NCBI RefSeq assembly: GCF_901709675.1
Contig: NC_051088.1
Coordinates: forward strand, 9,576,193 to 9,640,192
Source: Syngnathus acus
Lineage: Eukaryota > Chordata > Actinopteri > Syngnathiformes > Syngnathidae
Direction: 5' to 3'
Length of the DNA: 64,000 bases
Shown here piece after piece: positions 13,410 through 24,208 of this stretch; position 1 is the stretch's first letter; every line of letters starts with the position of its first letter. The translations under genes and the position numbers were made by a program. The notes under the pieces are model-generated. The model was not told where the DNA came from and searched no databases. It worked only from the letters and a program-made list of their open reading frames with translations.

Positions 13410-13808
13410 CGCGAAAGCAGTGGTTCTTAACCTGGGTTCGATCGAAGGTTCGGTCAGTCGGTCTCAGGGGTTCGGCAGAGCCTCCACTGCGGAGGTCCGA
13501 ACACACCTGAGTGTCGTGTAAATTCGTGATGACGCATATCTGAACTGGTCTCGCAAAGGCAACCGCAGAAGTCACACTGGTTTGCAGGTATGTCATTTGC
13601 TGTGAGTTCATGTGAGTTCATGTTGGTTTCGTTCATTGAACAAGGTGATGTCCATGAACGGCTCAGTTTGTGCACCAGTAAAAAACATTTATGTCTTGAA
13701 TTTGAAAACAAATATTTTATTTTTCACTAAAGAGGGGTTCGGTGAATGCGCATATGAAACTGGTGGGGTTCGGTACCTCCAACAAGGTTAAGAACCACTG
13801 CGCTAAAG
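13410..13808. mobile_element. non-autonomous hAT-type DNA transposon with 8-bp target site duplication
   Basis: The element runs from 13418 to 13800 (383 bp). Its ends are CAGTGGTTCTTAACCT and the exact inverse AGGTTAAGAACCACTG, a 16-bp terminal inverted repeat with the CA...TG ends and CAGTGGTTCT pattern of Charlie-like hAT elements. It is flanked by CGCGAAAG (13410-13417) and CGCTAAAG (13801-13808), an 8-bp target duplication with one mismatch, as hAT integration produces. The GGGGTTCGGT motif recurs near both ends. At this length it has no transposase and would have been mobilised in trans. Confidence 0.9.
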
Positions 13809-16739
13809 GAATGAGAACAAATCTTTGCAGAAGACAACAAACACTGGAGCTCTTCTCCACAGAACCACTTGCACCAAAATTAAGAAGTTAGCTCATTTGT
13901 TGTCCTCCATAAAGAATTTCCCAAAGTACACTTGTAAGACCCCTAACTGCCTATTAGCAGAGCTTTCTAGCCTTTGCCAAACATCCAACAACTGTCTTAT
14001 CATTAAAACACAACCGGCAGTAAAGAACGTGGCTGAGCTGAGCTGATTAAATGCTGTTTTGTGACTTTTATCATTGTTGGGACTGGTGATTATAGGTCAT
14101 TCATCTGGCAAGGAGGGGGACTACACATTCATCTGTGGGATGAGCTTGGGTAATTTGTCCCCCAAGACCCAGGATTCTCTCGCTTTAATTTGCAAGAGAA
14201 TTCCTTTACAATCTGTGAGCCGAAAAGTACGTCTCATCAACGGCACTTCCGAGGCAAACTGGGCTGTTAAAAAATGCACGCTCCTCTGTATCCTTGTCTG
14301 TGATTTCATGTAATTAAGAACCAAGGGGTGGAGTGTCCTTGACGCCGAGGACAGATTCTGTGGAAGCCCTGGTTGTGCTCTTTGGGCCAGATTTGACTAA
14401 TGCCATAGTTATATTCGCTCTTGGATGCTGGGGAGCATCTTCTAAATCACCCCTCCACAACTACTAAACCTCCAAATAGTGGCCAGTTCTTCTATTGAGG
14501 CAGACTGTAATTGTCTCACTAATCTCCCCGGCGTTAAATGACCCGCAGAAACAGCGTCCCACCGGACGGGCTTAATCCACTGATTGGAGACTGGCCTTTT
14601 TGTTTTCCTTGGGATATTAAAAAAACATAGGAGGCTGATGGAAAGCCTACATAACTATTGGAAAGGTAATTAAGAGCGAGCAGCAGTTTTTAAACGCTTG
14701 ACTTGTGCAGAAACAAACTGTGCCCCAAGACACGGAAAATACATGGCGAGTCTTGGGCTCAGTCCATCAGCAGGATTTTATTTCTGTTGTGCAAGTAAAA
14801 TTAGATCAGTACGTGGCAGACTTCCCAACAGGGAATCACATTCTGTCACGATATTTGCTTTTCAAATGTGTGTTACAGTTTGCCATTTGTCAAGTTCATT
14901 CAGTTTATATTATTAAAATGTAAATACATGACTGCTCTAAATTGTAGTGCTTGCACTAAGGTCTCAGATGCTTATTGGTTGGCCAACTTCCCAATAAGCA
15001 GATGGAGGCTGAAGGGAAAGTCAAGAAATGATCAATTAATCCCCTTTCAACAATCTCTCCAGACAGTGAGCAGCCTATTAGCGCTAAAAGGACAACTACC
15101 CGCTGATGGACAGTTGACTAAAATCACTCAAATAAATTGGCCTATGTGAGGCAGAATGGAGCACTTGCACCAACAAGGTTTAAGTTCAAGACTCGATTAA
15201 ATCATGGTTTGACTTTAATCCTGTTGCACTACAACTTTCAACTCCAGTTCAAACTGTGACTGAGTATTCATTTTATAATGACGCCTTGTGCATTTCAACT
15301 TTAACGATGGCAGCATTTTTGTTTAGATGTATAGAGCAAAACTTCTCAAAGAAAATTGCTAGACAGGCTAAATACTCCTGAATTTTATGATGGAGCTAAA
15401 CCGCAAGACTGGATTAACTGTCATACATGGCAGTGACAGGTTGAAAATGGTTTTAAGCTTTTCCAGCAAGCTTTAATTGAGCAACATCATGTTTATTTTT
15501 CACTTTGGTCAAAATGTTCTAACTTCCAGTTGGCACTTACTGCCAAACAAAATCTTTCTTTTACACCATGTTTTTGTTTGCTTGTCTTCTATTTGCTCAA
15601 TTGATTTGGTCAACAAGTTGTCAAAGAAGGGCAAGTTTAAACTTCTCTGCTGAGCCATTATAACATAGTTGATCGAGGTATCAAGTAACTTTAGGTTAAT
15701 GTTTTTTGCTAGCGAAGGCCACATCTCACTGAGTGACAAAGTTCTGTATGTGTCTGCATGTGGCAAACACCGCCCTACCGTCAGGGCTCTCCAAATTTGA
15801 CGTGTCTGGAAAACATCTTTGCAACCATGAATGAACTCTGACAAAAAAAAAAAACATTCACTACCTGAGCACACAATATCCTCAATTATCCCTATAAATT
15901 AGTTTGAATTAATCGAAACCATGTTTTATTATTTTTAATGGCAATACTGAGCTCTGCTTGATTTTAAACTTAGATTATTTAATTTGAAACTTTCTTTTAC
16001 TAACCTCTAATTCAAGCTAATTTTAAAATTAAATTAAACCGAGTTGATGCAACCTAGCCTTAGTGTATCAAAGTAGAGATTCAGCTGCCTCAACTGTCTG
16101 GATGGAATCATTCTACTCGTTGGCCCTTTAGGCAGCCAGCTTTGGTGCCTACCAATGAACAGGATGATCCATTACCTTAAGAGCTCGCAAAAGCCCAGCC
16201 CAAGGCTTTGAAAAACTACATAGCTAAAATCTATCAAGCACTATCGCACTGTGCAACAGCTGATAAATATTCATGCTGAGCTTCGAAACAGAAATGTGTT
16301 AAGAAACTACAAGAAACATTTAATGAAACATGTGGATAATTTGGTCCTGAAAGTCCAATTTGCAAAACAGAGCCAATCAGTTGAAGCAATCACCATGCCA
16401 ACTCATTGTCAGAAAACGTGACGTGATGGGATTCAAGATTAATCTGCAAATTAAAATTCACAAATGAATATTTATCTGAGGTACATTCAGGGACATCAAG
16501 GAAAATGTCCATAGGTCATTTCCATTTTCTCCACACATTTACATGTCCTGTGAATATATTTAACATACATCTCCATGAAATGGCAACGTCAAGAAAAAGA
16601 CAAGCACTGAAGACATTGAAGGTTCACATCAGGTAATGAACTATAGTCAATGTAGTGATGTCATCAATTTTCTGTGCTCTAGTTAACTGCAGTATCCCTA
16701 AAACAAAAGCAGTCAATAATCAAAGCACAGAAGACTTAC
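13809..16739. other. non-coding DNA downstream of agrn exon, presumed agrn intron
   Basis: This lies directly 3' (leftward) of the 39-nt agrin exon. The exon's donor GTAAGT opens an intron here. I looked on the minus strand for the Cys-rich first follistatin-like domain, expected to begin with a CRG-LCGFGAVC pattern, and did not see it. The stretch is AT-rich with no transposon I recognise. A 121-codon minus-strand frame at 15874-15509 has no family resemblance known to me. Confidence 0.5.
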
Positions 16740-16778
16740 CATCAGGAGGCTGAGCCGGTGTAAAGTGAGGAGGCTTGT
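16740..16778 (-). CDS. agrn: agrin, 39-nt exon shared by the transmembrane and secreted isoforms
   Basis: On the minus strand the exon is preceded by a pyrimidine-rich acceptor (TTTTGCTCTTATGTCTTTCAG) and followed by a strong donor (GTAAGT). It is phase 1 at both ends. Joined to the T that ends the upstream exon, it reads Y-KPPHFTPAQPPD and then the first base of the next codon. Known vertebrate agrins have KPG-HFTP-PPTPPD at this place, just before the first follistatin-like domain. In secreted agrin the upstream exon is instead an NtA exon ending in G, so the same AC would complete an Asp codon (the family has VEDKPG). The segment is a short extracellular linker rich in Pro. It lies 2.2 kb downstream of the TM exon. 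It is far too short to be found by frame length; I identified it from splice signals and the family motif. Confidence 0.9.
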
Positions 16779-19016
16779 CTGAAAGACATAAGAGCAAAAT
16801 AAAAATAAGTTTGTGAAACCCTGCAGCAAATAAAGACACATTTTGTCAACAAATGTCATGTATAGTACTGACTTGACAGTTATGCAATATAACAGAGGCA
16901 ATATGTTTTCATACCATATGCAATAGGGAACACATCATCATAACTTTGTCGCTTCAATCAAAACTCAAACTGTTTATTGGAATCACCTAATTACAGAATT
17001 AGGAGAGAGGAGAGCAAATTTTGTGTCACACGTGAACTTTCATACCCTTAAAAACCCACATACAACTGCGACCCATGTTGTATCCATTACAAAAAGTTCA
17101 CAAATAAGGAGCCCATCTGAAATACTTTTGATTCACACTTGTACTGTGCAACCAATAAATTGAGATGTCCCCCAACTTGTACATTTCAGACTTCAACAGG
17201 AAGAATATCTGGAATCAATATGCCTCTACAGCTAGAAAATATTTCAGAGTACAGACTTGACACAAGATCAGCATAACTTCAAGGATTTTTAACAACTAGC
17301 AAAGGTTTTATGTTGATGAGAGTTTGATGCAAAAAAAAAACCATGAATACTAAATCCATTATTTTCTGTAGATTTGTGGAGGAATGTGAATCAATCTTTG
17401 GTCACCAGAATGAATTAGGTTCAACCTTGGAGGCACAATGGTTCAAAGGCAAAAATCCTGATGCCAACACAGCACGGCCCTTCCTCAATGATGCATGGAT
17501 CTCAGAGCAGCAGCTAGCTGGAGTGCAGAACTTCACACTCAAATGTCAGTCTCACTAAACAGAGCCCCCTGATGGTCCGAGCTGCTGTTGCAGCGCATTT
17601 CACACCTTGAAACCACTCTGCATGACTCTGCACTGCGAGGGATAGTGAGAGCGATAAAGCACATCAATTAAAGCACCAACTTTTATGCCAGAATACGCAA
17701 GTCTTTCCCGAGATTTCCAAGAATCCCAACACGCAACCGACTTTTAAATCGAGACTGACAGAGAATTGCTTGTCAACAGCTGGGGTCTTGAGGGGAAGAA
17801 AGAGAGCGGGAACAAGAGGAGAGTGGAAAGATGAGGCCGGGGCTTCAAGTGAATAATGAAGTGTCTGCTGAAGCCGTGTCCCAGTCACTCATGACGGGAG
17901 CCTATTTTCATCGGGAAGACGCTTTCTACAGACAAGGCTGTGAAATAATTTAAAGGGCATATCTCAAGGGTCTGGTTAAAAGTCTTGGGACACACCTCTT
18001 TATTAAGTAAATACAAAGAACATCCCTTGAAGAGACGCACTCCGTATTCACTTCATCATTCTTTTCTACCAGGGTTTTAAGTGTTTGTCAGTTGCACGGA
18101 TACTCCCGAAATCACATGACCATAGAAAATACAAGACACACAAACACTGAGAATGAAAGGTGACATACGGTAAGAAGCGAGCGATGGCGAGGAGAAACAA
18201 TTCTTTCCATTTTCATGCGCATGATAAGGTCTTTTGAAAATCATATTAGTCCCCCCTCATCCCATCTCAGTTTCTTGACACAGTGGCTGCCTGTGTGAAT
18301 GTCACCACATGAACATCATTCAGCCAATATCTTTAGAGAATCAATAAGTGTCTCTGTGTGACATTTAGCTGTGTGTCGGAAGATGTATTTTTGTGTATGT
18401 CACTTTCCCCTTTTATCTATATGTAGTCAAACACCTTCACAGTGTTTGTGTGCGTGCGTACGTGCGTGCGTGAGTATCTGCGCGTACATGTGTGTGTGTG
18501 TGTGTGTATGTATGTATGGGAACATACAACAGGAAGGAGTACAACAATCGTTATTCTTGGATCACATGTTCATCCATCTCTCCAGTCCACTTTTTCACAT
18601 CCTTTGAAAAGTGCCGTTTGGCCAACATTGTGTGCCATTCTGTCTGCCTTGAAATGATGTTAGAAATGATCCTCCTTATCCCATTTTATTTGCCCACCCC
18701 CACAAAAACGCAACATGAGAAGCAAAAGCAAGTAAGGATTAAACAGCATAGAAGCAAACTCAAGAGTGACACAGCCAACTGCTTTTTTGACTGTGGACTT
18801 TTTCCAAACACGGAGAAATTGTACGAAAACATTATGTGATAATTGCAAATTGGACACGCCCCTTTTCTGCAACAAGGATTACAAAACTGAACTGCCCGGT
18901 AAGTACGTTTTTTTATCCTGCTTTTAAGATGCAACAGGTCCGGTGCATTTAGCCCGCTGACATGGACAAAATCACAACAATTAGGTGAATGCGGGATTCA
19001 GAAGTTATAAACCTAC
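16779..19016 (-). other. agrn: agrn intron between the TM first exon and the shared 39-nt exon
   Basis: This 2,238-bp intron is bounded on the minus strand by the donor T|GTAGGT at 19017/19016 and the acceptor TTTCAG|AC at 16779/16778. It contains a GT/GTGC microsatellite at about 18445-18520 and otherwise no repeat or exon that I recognise. The donor is not the strongest nearby reading: a GTTTAT two codons downstream would also look like a donor, but only GTAGGT keeps the frame and restores the conserved Tyr-Lys-Pro. Confidence 0.85.
18445..18520. repeat. (GT)n/(GTGC)n microsatellite
   Basis: Mixed TGTG, CGTGCGTG and TGTATGTATG units inside the agrn intron. Frames across it are artefacts. 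Confidence 0.88.
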
Positions 19017-19182
19017 AGTTGTTGAGAAAGAGGAGCACGGCAAAGCCCAGCGTCGACGTGGCCAGCAGGATCAGGCAGATGTTGCAGGGGATCATAAAGT
19101 AGCGCACCACCAGAGACACTTTGTGCTGGTACCTCCGCTCCCGCTCCGGCGGCGTTGGAGAAGGATAATGGCACCCGGCCAT
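19017..19182 (-). CDS. agrn: transmembrane agrin (TM-agrin), alternative first coding exon
   Basis: Agrin is a large heparan sulfate proteoglycan. The secreted form organises the neuromuscular junction. The TM form is a type II (N-in) membrane protein of neurons. This exon encodes 55 residues plus one base. Residues 1-28 form a short basic, Pro-containing cytoplasmic tail beginning MAGCHYPSPTPP. The segment VRYFMIPCNICLILLATSTL plus GFAVLLFLNN is the uncleaved signal anchor, nearly identical to the TM-agrin anchor of birds and mammals as I know it. I chose the ATG at 19180-19182 because it sits in a strong Kozak context (ACCATGG) and gives a tail close to the family length. An in-frame ATG four codons upstream (MEWT) has a weaker context. 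The exon ends at donor T|GTAGGT and splices in frame to the 39-nt exon at 16778-16740. The frame stays open upstream to about 19389, most likely as 5' UTR. Confidence 0.93.
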
Positions 19183-19390
19183 GGTCCACTCCATCGACCC
19201 CCTTCCGTCCAGGGCGGCCGAGGAGATAACGGGGCGAGGAGGGCGTCGAGAGGCGCCCAAAGACCCGTTGGAGAAAATGATGGCGGTTGGGTAAACGACA
19301 CCCAATGAAGAAAAAACAAAACAAAAAAAGCAACTGTAATGGTCCGGATTTTCAGGTGCGTTTCCAGATGTAGACTGTGATGGGAACACG
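19183..19390 (-). promoter_or_regulatory. agrn: 5' UTR and presumptive promoter-proximal region of TM-agrin
   Basis: Immediately upstream of the TM-agrin start, the block at about 19130-19262 is distinctly GC- and CpG-rich against AT-rich surroundings (GGCGGCCG, CGGGGCGAGG, GGGCGTCGAG on the plus strand). That is what a small CpG island at an alternative first exon looks like. I see no TATA box at a fixed distance, so the transcription start cannot be placed from sequence. The open frame through this region could in principle extend the protein by up to about 69 residues, but that part has no resemblance to known TM-agrin tails. Confidence 0.45.
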
Positions 19391-20952
19391 CCGATTGTTT
19401 CCTGCTGAGAAGGGTTGCTGCAAACTTTCAGCCGTATCCAAGCAATGCATTTTTAAATACAATAACATCCACGTGGTGGGGAGAAGGCTGGACAGAGGGG
19501 GACTTGCTAGAGTCGGCCCACCACCTGTCCATACTACCCTCTTACTACCTACATCCTGTCGTGGGCCCCTTGGGGAAACTCCGAATGGTCTTTTCAGAAT
19601 GGAATATATGAGTGGCGGCAATGTGTTAATACTTACTGTGAATCTAAAAGTATAAGTAGGTGGTAATAATATGTGTACGAGTGTTGCACTGCTATGCTTC
19701 CGAGTTATCGGGGAAAAACTGCAGTTTAAAAAAGTAATATATCCATGAGAAACTTCAATTCCAACAGGAATCCTCTTCTGTCCTTAAAGTGACCCTGATT
19801 GCTGATTCGTCAGGTGATGAGGGGATTCCCTCTTCCTAAAAGCCCTCTTCCCCCAAGTCAAATGTCCTTAGAAACCATGCCAAGGTCTGGTGCTCGCCAG
19901 CAAGGTGTCAAGCATCTTATTCCAAGCTCTCCACGGAACCTCGGCGCTCGCTGCTCTCATGAACAACAATTTGCTCCTCTAACGCCACACAGCTGTTTCT
20001 TTGTATTCCGCGGACAAGCTGGTCACACTGGAGAGCTATACAAGTGTGCCACATGAGAACCTGACACCGGCACTGGAGTATGTCTGCTGCAGCAGATTAG
20101 CAGCTGGATGCCTTAAAAAAATGAGCACATGCTCTTGGGTTTGTTATTCTTCCTCTCGTACACCTCACGCCTTATGAAGTGTTAGAAAGCCAGAAAAGTT
20201 GAGGATTGCAATCCACGCAAGCTGTCAGAGTGGTTCCGTGAGGATGAGAAACACGAGATTAACGCTTTGAAGAAAACAACTCAAAGAGGGTGAAAAATGA
20301 AGTGTAGCCAGAGGTGGAGATTTGTGGTGCTCTCCTGGAGCATATTACCACCAGAATTGAAAATCCCAATAGCGAAAATGAGAAGAAAGATCTCTCACTG
20401 CACCCTGATCCGATTTATCGTTATGTTCCGTTACGGGGTCCGTGCAGGAAACAACTTCTTCACTCTCTGCCAGCTTTCACCAGTTTATTGTCAGCTTTTC
20501 TTTACGCTTCCCTGAGCATCCATTCCTTTGGATTGCCTTGGTCCGTGCTCGGTGTCTTGGCCACGTGGATTTATGTGTCCTTGACGTGGACCCTCGCAGC
20601 GGTCAGCAACCAAAGCGACAAAGCAGTCTCCGTGTATTCAAAGCACGCTTAATCCCCCGGCAGCAGGTAGTGGTCCCAGTGTCAACACCCTCAGCCGGCT
20701 GGGGCAGCCGCGAGTGAGCCGCTCAGCCAAGTCAGCGCACAGATGTGGCAATAGAGAGAGCGCCAGTGAGAGATTGGGGGTGGGAAGTAAACGATAGGGC
20801 AGGATGAGTGTTGCCCAAAAGCAAAAAGAAGCTCCTTACACTTTGGAATATTTTTTTTCCCCCCCAAGAAAAATAACAGCAGTGTGTTGCTTGTTTCCCA
20901 AGCACGCTCCTCTTGAGCGCGCCAGCCCTGAGCTGGCAAAATGAATGAGTGC
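19391..20952. other. upstream flank of TM-agrin, no gene seen
   Basis: This is moderately GC-rich single-copy-looking DNA 5' of the TM-agrin exon. A TTTTAG-ATTCACA-GTAAGTATT arrangement on the minus strand near 19635-19655 imitates a 7-nt exon, but no protein or family evidence backs it. No transposon is recognised. Confidence 0.4.
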
Positions 20953-21023
20953 GAAGAGAGAGAGAGTAAGACAGAGCGAGAGAGAGAGAGAGAGAGGGAG
21001 AGAGAGCGAGAGAGAGAGAGAGA
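20953..21023. repeat. (GA)n microsatellite
   Basis: An imperfect GA/GAGC array, polypurine on the plus strand and (TC)n on the agrin-sense strand, about 1.8 kb upstream of the TM-agrin exon. The 152-, 115- and 110-codon frames across it are low-complexity artefacts (poly Ser-Leu or Arg-Glu). Confidence 0.93.
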
Positions 21024-24000
21024 TGGGGGGCGTTGGACGAGAGGCTGTCTTAACAAAAGGGAGAAGGGAGGAGGGGTCGGGAATCGAACGAGCAAGAATA
21101 AAGGCTTTGCAGAATTGTGCTGTCGTCCTCCAGGAGGGGAGGGTGACAACAGTGTAGCGGCTAAACAAAAGCTTCGAGGTCTTGGGAGATGTCAGCCAAC
21201 CCCATTTGTTTTGGGTGTAATCAAAAGAATCTCTTGTACAAAAGTGTTTTTACAAACCATTAGAGAGGGGGTCTCCAACAGATTTTGATTAGCTCACTGA
21301 CGGGTTAAAGCATCTGAGCATGAAGTCTCTCTTTTATATAAACATTCAACCCAGCAACCTTTTTGCAATGACAGAATAGCACTGAAATCTTTGCATATGT
21401 TATAATGTCACTGCTAACCAAATTTATCAGACCATTTGCCATGATAAAGAAAATTAAGATACCATCACGGAACATCTAATTTGAAAGTATAGTATCAATA
21501 TCAGGACAATATCAGCCTTGTTTCAAAGAATCAGGTACTCATGGAGGCTACTGATACCAACCACCGATGCCTAGTGCAAAACAATGGCATTCCATAAGTC
21601 CCATTCACTACTAACAGGCTCAATACAGCTGTTATTTAACACACCAACAAATAAAAAGCATCAGGAAAAAAAAGAAGGGTATTTTTCAAGATAGAAAACA
21701 TATTAGTGGTATTGGTCTGAAAAAGTTTGATCAAACACCAATGCATAGTACCGTATGCACATCAAATGAAAGAAAATAAGTCTGAGAAATACCATGTATG
21801 CGACAAATTGAATTTGTAAGAGAAAAATATACTGCATTATAGCAGGGAATAATTAACATGAGTTGAATAATGCATTGGGAATTTGTATAGAAAAATAAAG
21901 CACGACACTCACTACATTACTTTCCATCTGAGTAACCGCCACAAAAATATCGGTTGACATTTGAAATATTATATTTTAAATGCCATGTTGTGTTTATCAT
22001 TGCAGAGGTTTGCGTGCGTCATCTTCCCGTTGCTGACGCTATGTTTGACTTTGAGTTGAAACTAAATCAACAGCGCCTCTGCTGTTTGCAGCCGAGTACT
22101 GCACTCCATTTTGCCTCATTGCAAATCGACAGCCAACATTCACGCCCGCCCAGACACAAATGTTACTAAATCCTCACACTCTCCTATTTGCGTCTCAAGC
22201 AAAACACAAGAATGTGGAGGCATTTGCATCTGTATCGTTAAATTTTTAAAAAGATATTTTTAAAAAGCCATTCCTCACTGCTCGCCTAATGCGATAATGA
22301 GGTCATGCTATGTTTCGGCTTGGAATAAACTCAACGACAGCAGGCGGCAGATGCGAGGCGGGATCCAGCATCAATTATTTATGTTTCTTCACTCTCTCAT
22401 GTTCTGTCTTTTACAGCTACATCTCTGCCTCCATCTTCATCTCTGCCATTCGCATCCGTGCCACGGAGTCCATACGTCCCTGGCTGTCTTCATAATCATC
22501 ATCATCCTCACCCACACAGGGGTGTGTCCTTGCTCCTAAACAACCCAAACAATCCATCTGCATATCAAAACCGGAGCAATGGTGTTGCTTGAAAAAGAAA
22601 AAGGTCAAGATCGTGGTCTGTTGATTGTCTTTGTCACTTTTACAACTGTTTGCGTGCGTGAAAAAGGTCGAGCAACCGCATCCGGTCAGTGAAATGCCGC
22701 ATCCTCCCAGCAGAGGGTGACATGGATCTGGCGGGAGCTCTCGTCCACATCAAAGCCGAGCCGCTTTGATCCATTTTTAATGCCGACAGTACCGTACAAG
22801 GTTAACATCTCTTTCATGAAGCTTTTGAAATTACAAATATGATTAAAGGAGCTGCTCTGCCCTGTTTAATGATGATGATGAATAGGATGATGAGAGGGTC
22901 TTGGACAAAAAAAGTCAGCTTCTTATAGAGAGACATTTGTCGAGTTCAATAAGTGATTGGCAGTGATGGGTCAATAATGTGCGTGGGTTTTCTCTGTGTG
23001 TGTGTCTCCAGGCTGCTGCTTTAAGATGCACACAACAGCTGGCCGTGCTACATGATGATTTCTTCACGGAAATGCTGCAAGGCTTATCAGCAATAGAAGC
23101 AAATCTGGCCTTTAGGATTCACTTTAAAGAACATAACGAGAGATGAGAGACGCCTTACGTCATTTTGATGCACAGTGGCACCACAGAAGTTTAACGCCCC
23201 CGGTGCGAGTCATACATACATACGAGAGTTTCATCATCTTTTTTTTCCAGAGAATCAAAGTACAAACTCTGCCCGTGGATACTTTTGACTTTCGCCATGA
23301 CTCTAAGGGAAACTCGCCTTGATTTTTGAGGGCAACGCAAGGCGGAAATCCAATAGAAGTGAATGTCATTCAATAAAATTATGTTCACGCACATTTGAAT
23401 CTTAAAAGCACCAATGGTAGATGTTTAAACTTCTTCCATTTTATGAAAAGGTCTAAGGCAGTGTTCCTCACAGTCAAACACAATTTTGCCGGCTTTGCAA
23501 AGCTGTGCCCTGAAAACGAAAACCCAAAGTAGAAAACTAAGTCCATGAGGTTGACTAAGCACACGAGGGATATATTTCTTAAGAAGCAGCATTTATTTTC
23601 TGCATTAGACCTGGTCAAAGCTCTTCCGAAAGTATGTAGTCAAACTTGTTTTGATGGATCTGCAGGCTTCATTGAGTCAGATTACATATCTTTAGAGGTC
23701 CCCTTTTTGTTCTTAAGCTTGGGTATATTAGTCACAAAATGTGTGATAGAAATGTCATAAACACAAAATAACACATCATCTATCATCTTTCAATTGGGGT
23801 TTGTGAATCCTTCGCTATGTATAAAAGCCACAAATGATGCTTTTGGGGTCATTAGTTTGACACGTGTTGAATCCCTCATGTGCAACGGGGCGTGCAGTTG
23901 AGTTTGCAGAGGAACGGCTCCCTGCAGGTGGGCAAATTGAGGTATTAATTCCAATTATCATTATTCTGCTTTGCAACGACACAGCCTCGGACGAATTACA

Positions 24001-24035
24001 CTTTGTTTTAGCCGATTAAAATTTCCCTGACAGAT
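21024..24035. other. anonymous non-coding DNA
   Basis: I see no gene or recognisable mobile element. Short ATC/ATG trinucleotide tracts occur near 22493-22510 and 22868-22895. If the agrin NtA exons lie to the right of the window, this is intronic to the secreted-agrin transcript. Confidence 0.45.
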
Positions 24036-24208
24036 TACCGTAATTTTCGGACTATAAGTCGCGGTTTTTTTTCATAGTTTGGGTGGGGGTGCGACTTATA
24101 CTCAGGAGCGATTTATATACATATATATGTTTTTTTTCACTTTTTTGGGCATTTTATGGCTGGTGCGACTTATACTCCGGTGCGACTTATAGTCCGAAAA
24201 TTACGGTA
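24036..24208. mobile_element. palindromic MITE with 27-bp perfect terminal inverted repeats
   Basis: The 173-bp element has ends TACCGTAATTTTCGGACTAT-AAGTCGC and its exact inverse. TA at each extremity is either the target duplication (TA, as in Tc1/mariner-type insertion) or part of the repeat. The interior repeats GCGACTTATACTC-type motifs near both ends, so the whole can fold into a near-complete hairpin. It has no coding capacity. The family is a common fish repeat type; I do not assign a superfamily. It is related to the element at 45795-46089. Confidence 0.88.

Noticed and set aside
19005-19017. Alternative donor GTTTAT at the end of the TM-agrin exon
   Set aside because: Using it puts a stop into the shared exon; GTAGGT keeps the frame and restores the conserved Tyr-Lys-Pro.
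19630-19660. TTTTAG-ATTCACA-GTAAGTATT on the minus strand, resembling a 7-nt microexon
   Set aside because: It lies just upstream of the TM-agrin first exon, where no exon is expected, and short splice-like motifs are common by chance.
20691-21288. 152-, 115- and 110-codon frames around 21 kb
   Set aside because: They are translations of the GA/TC microsatellite (Ser-Leu or Arg-Glu runs).
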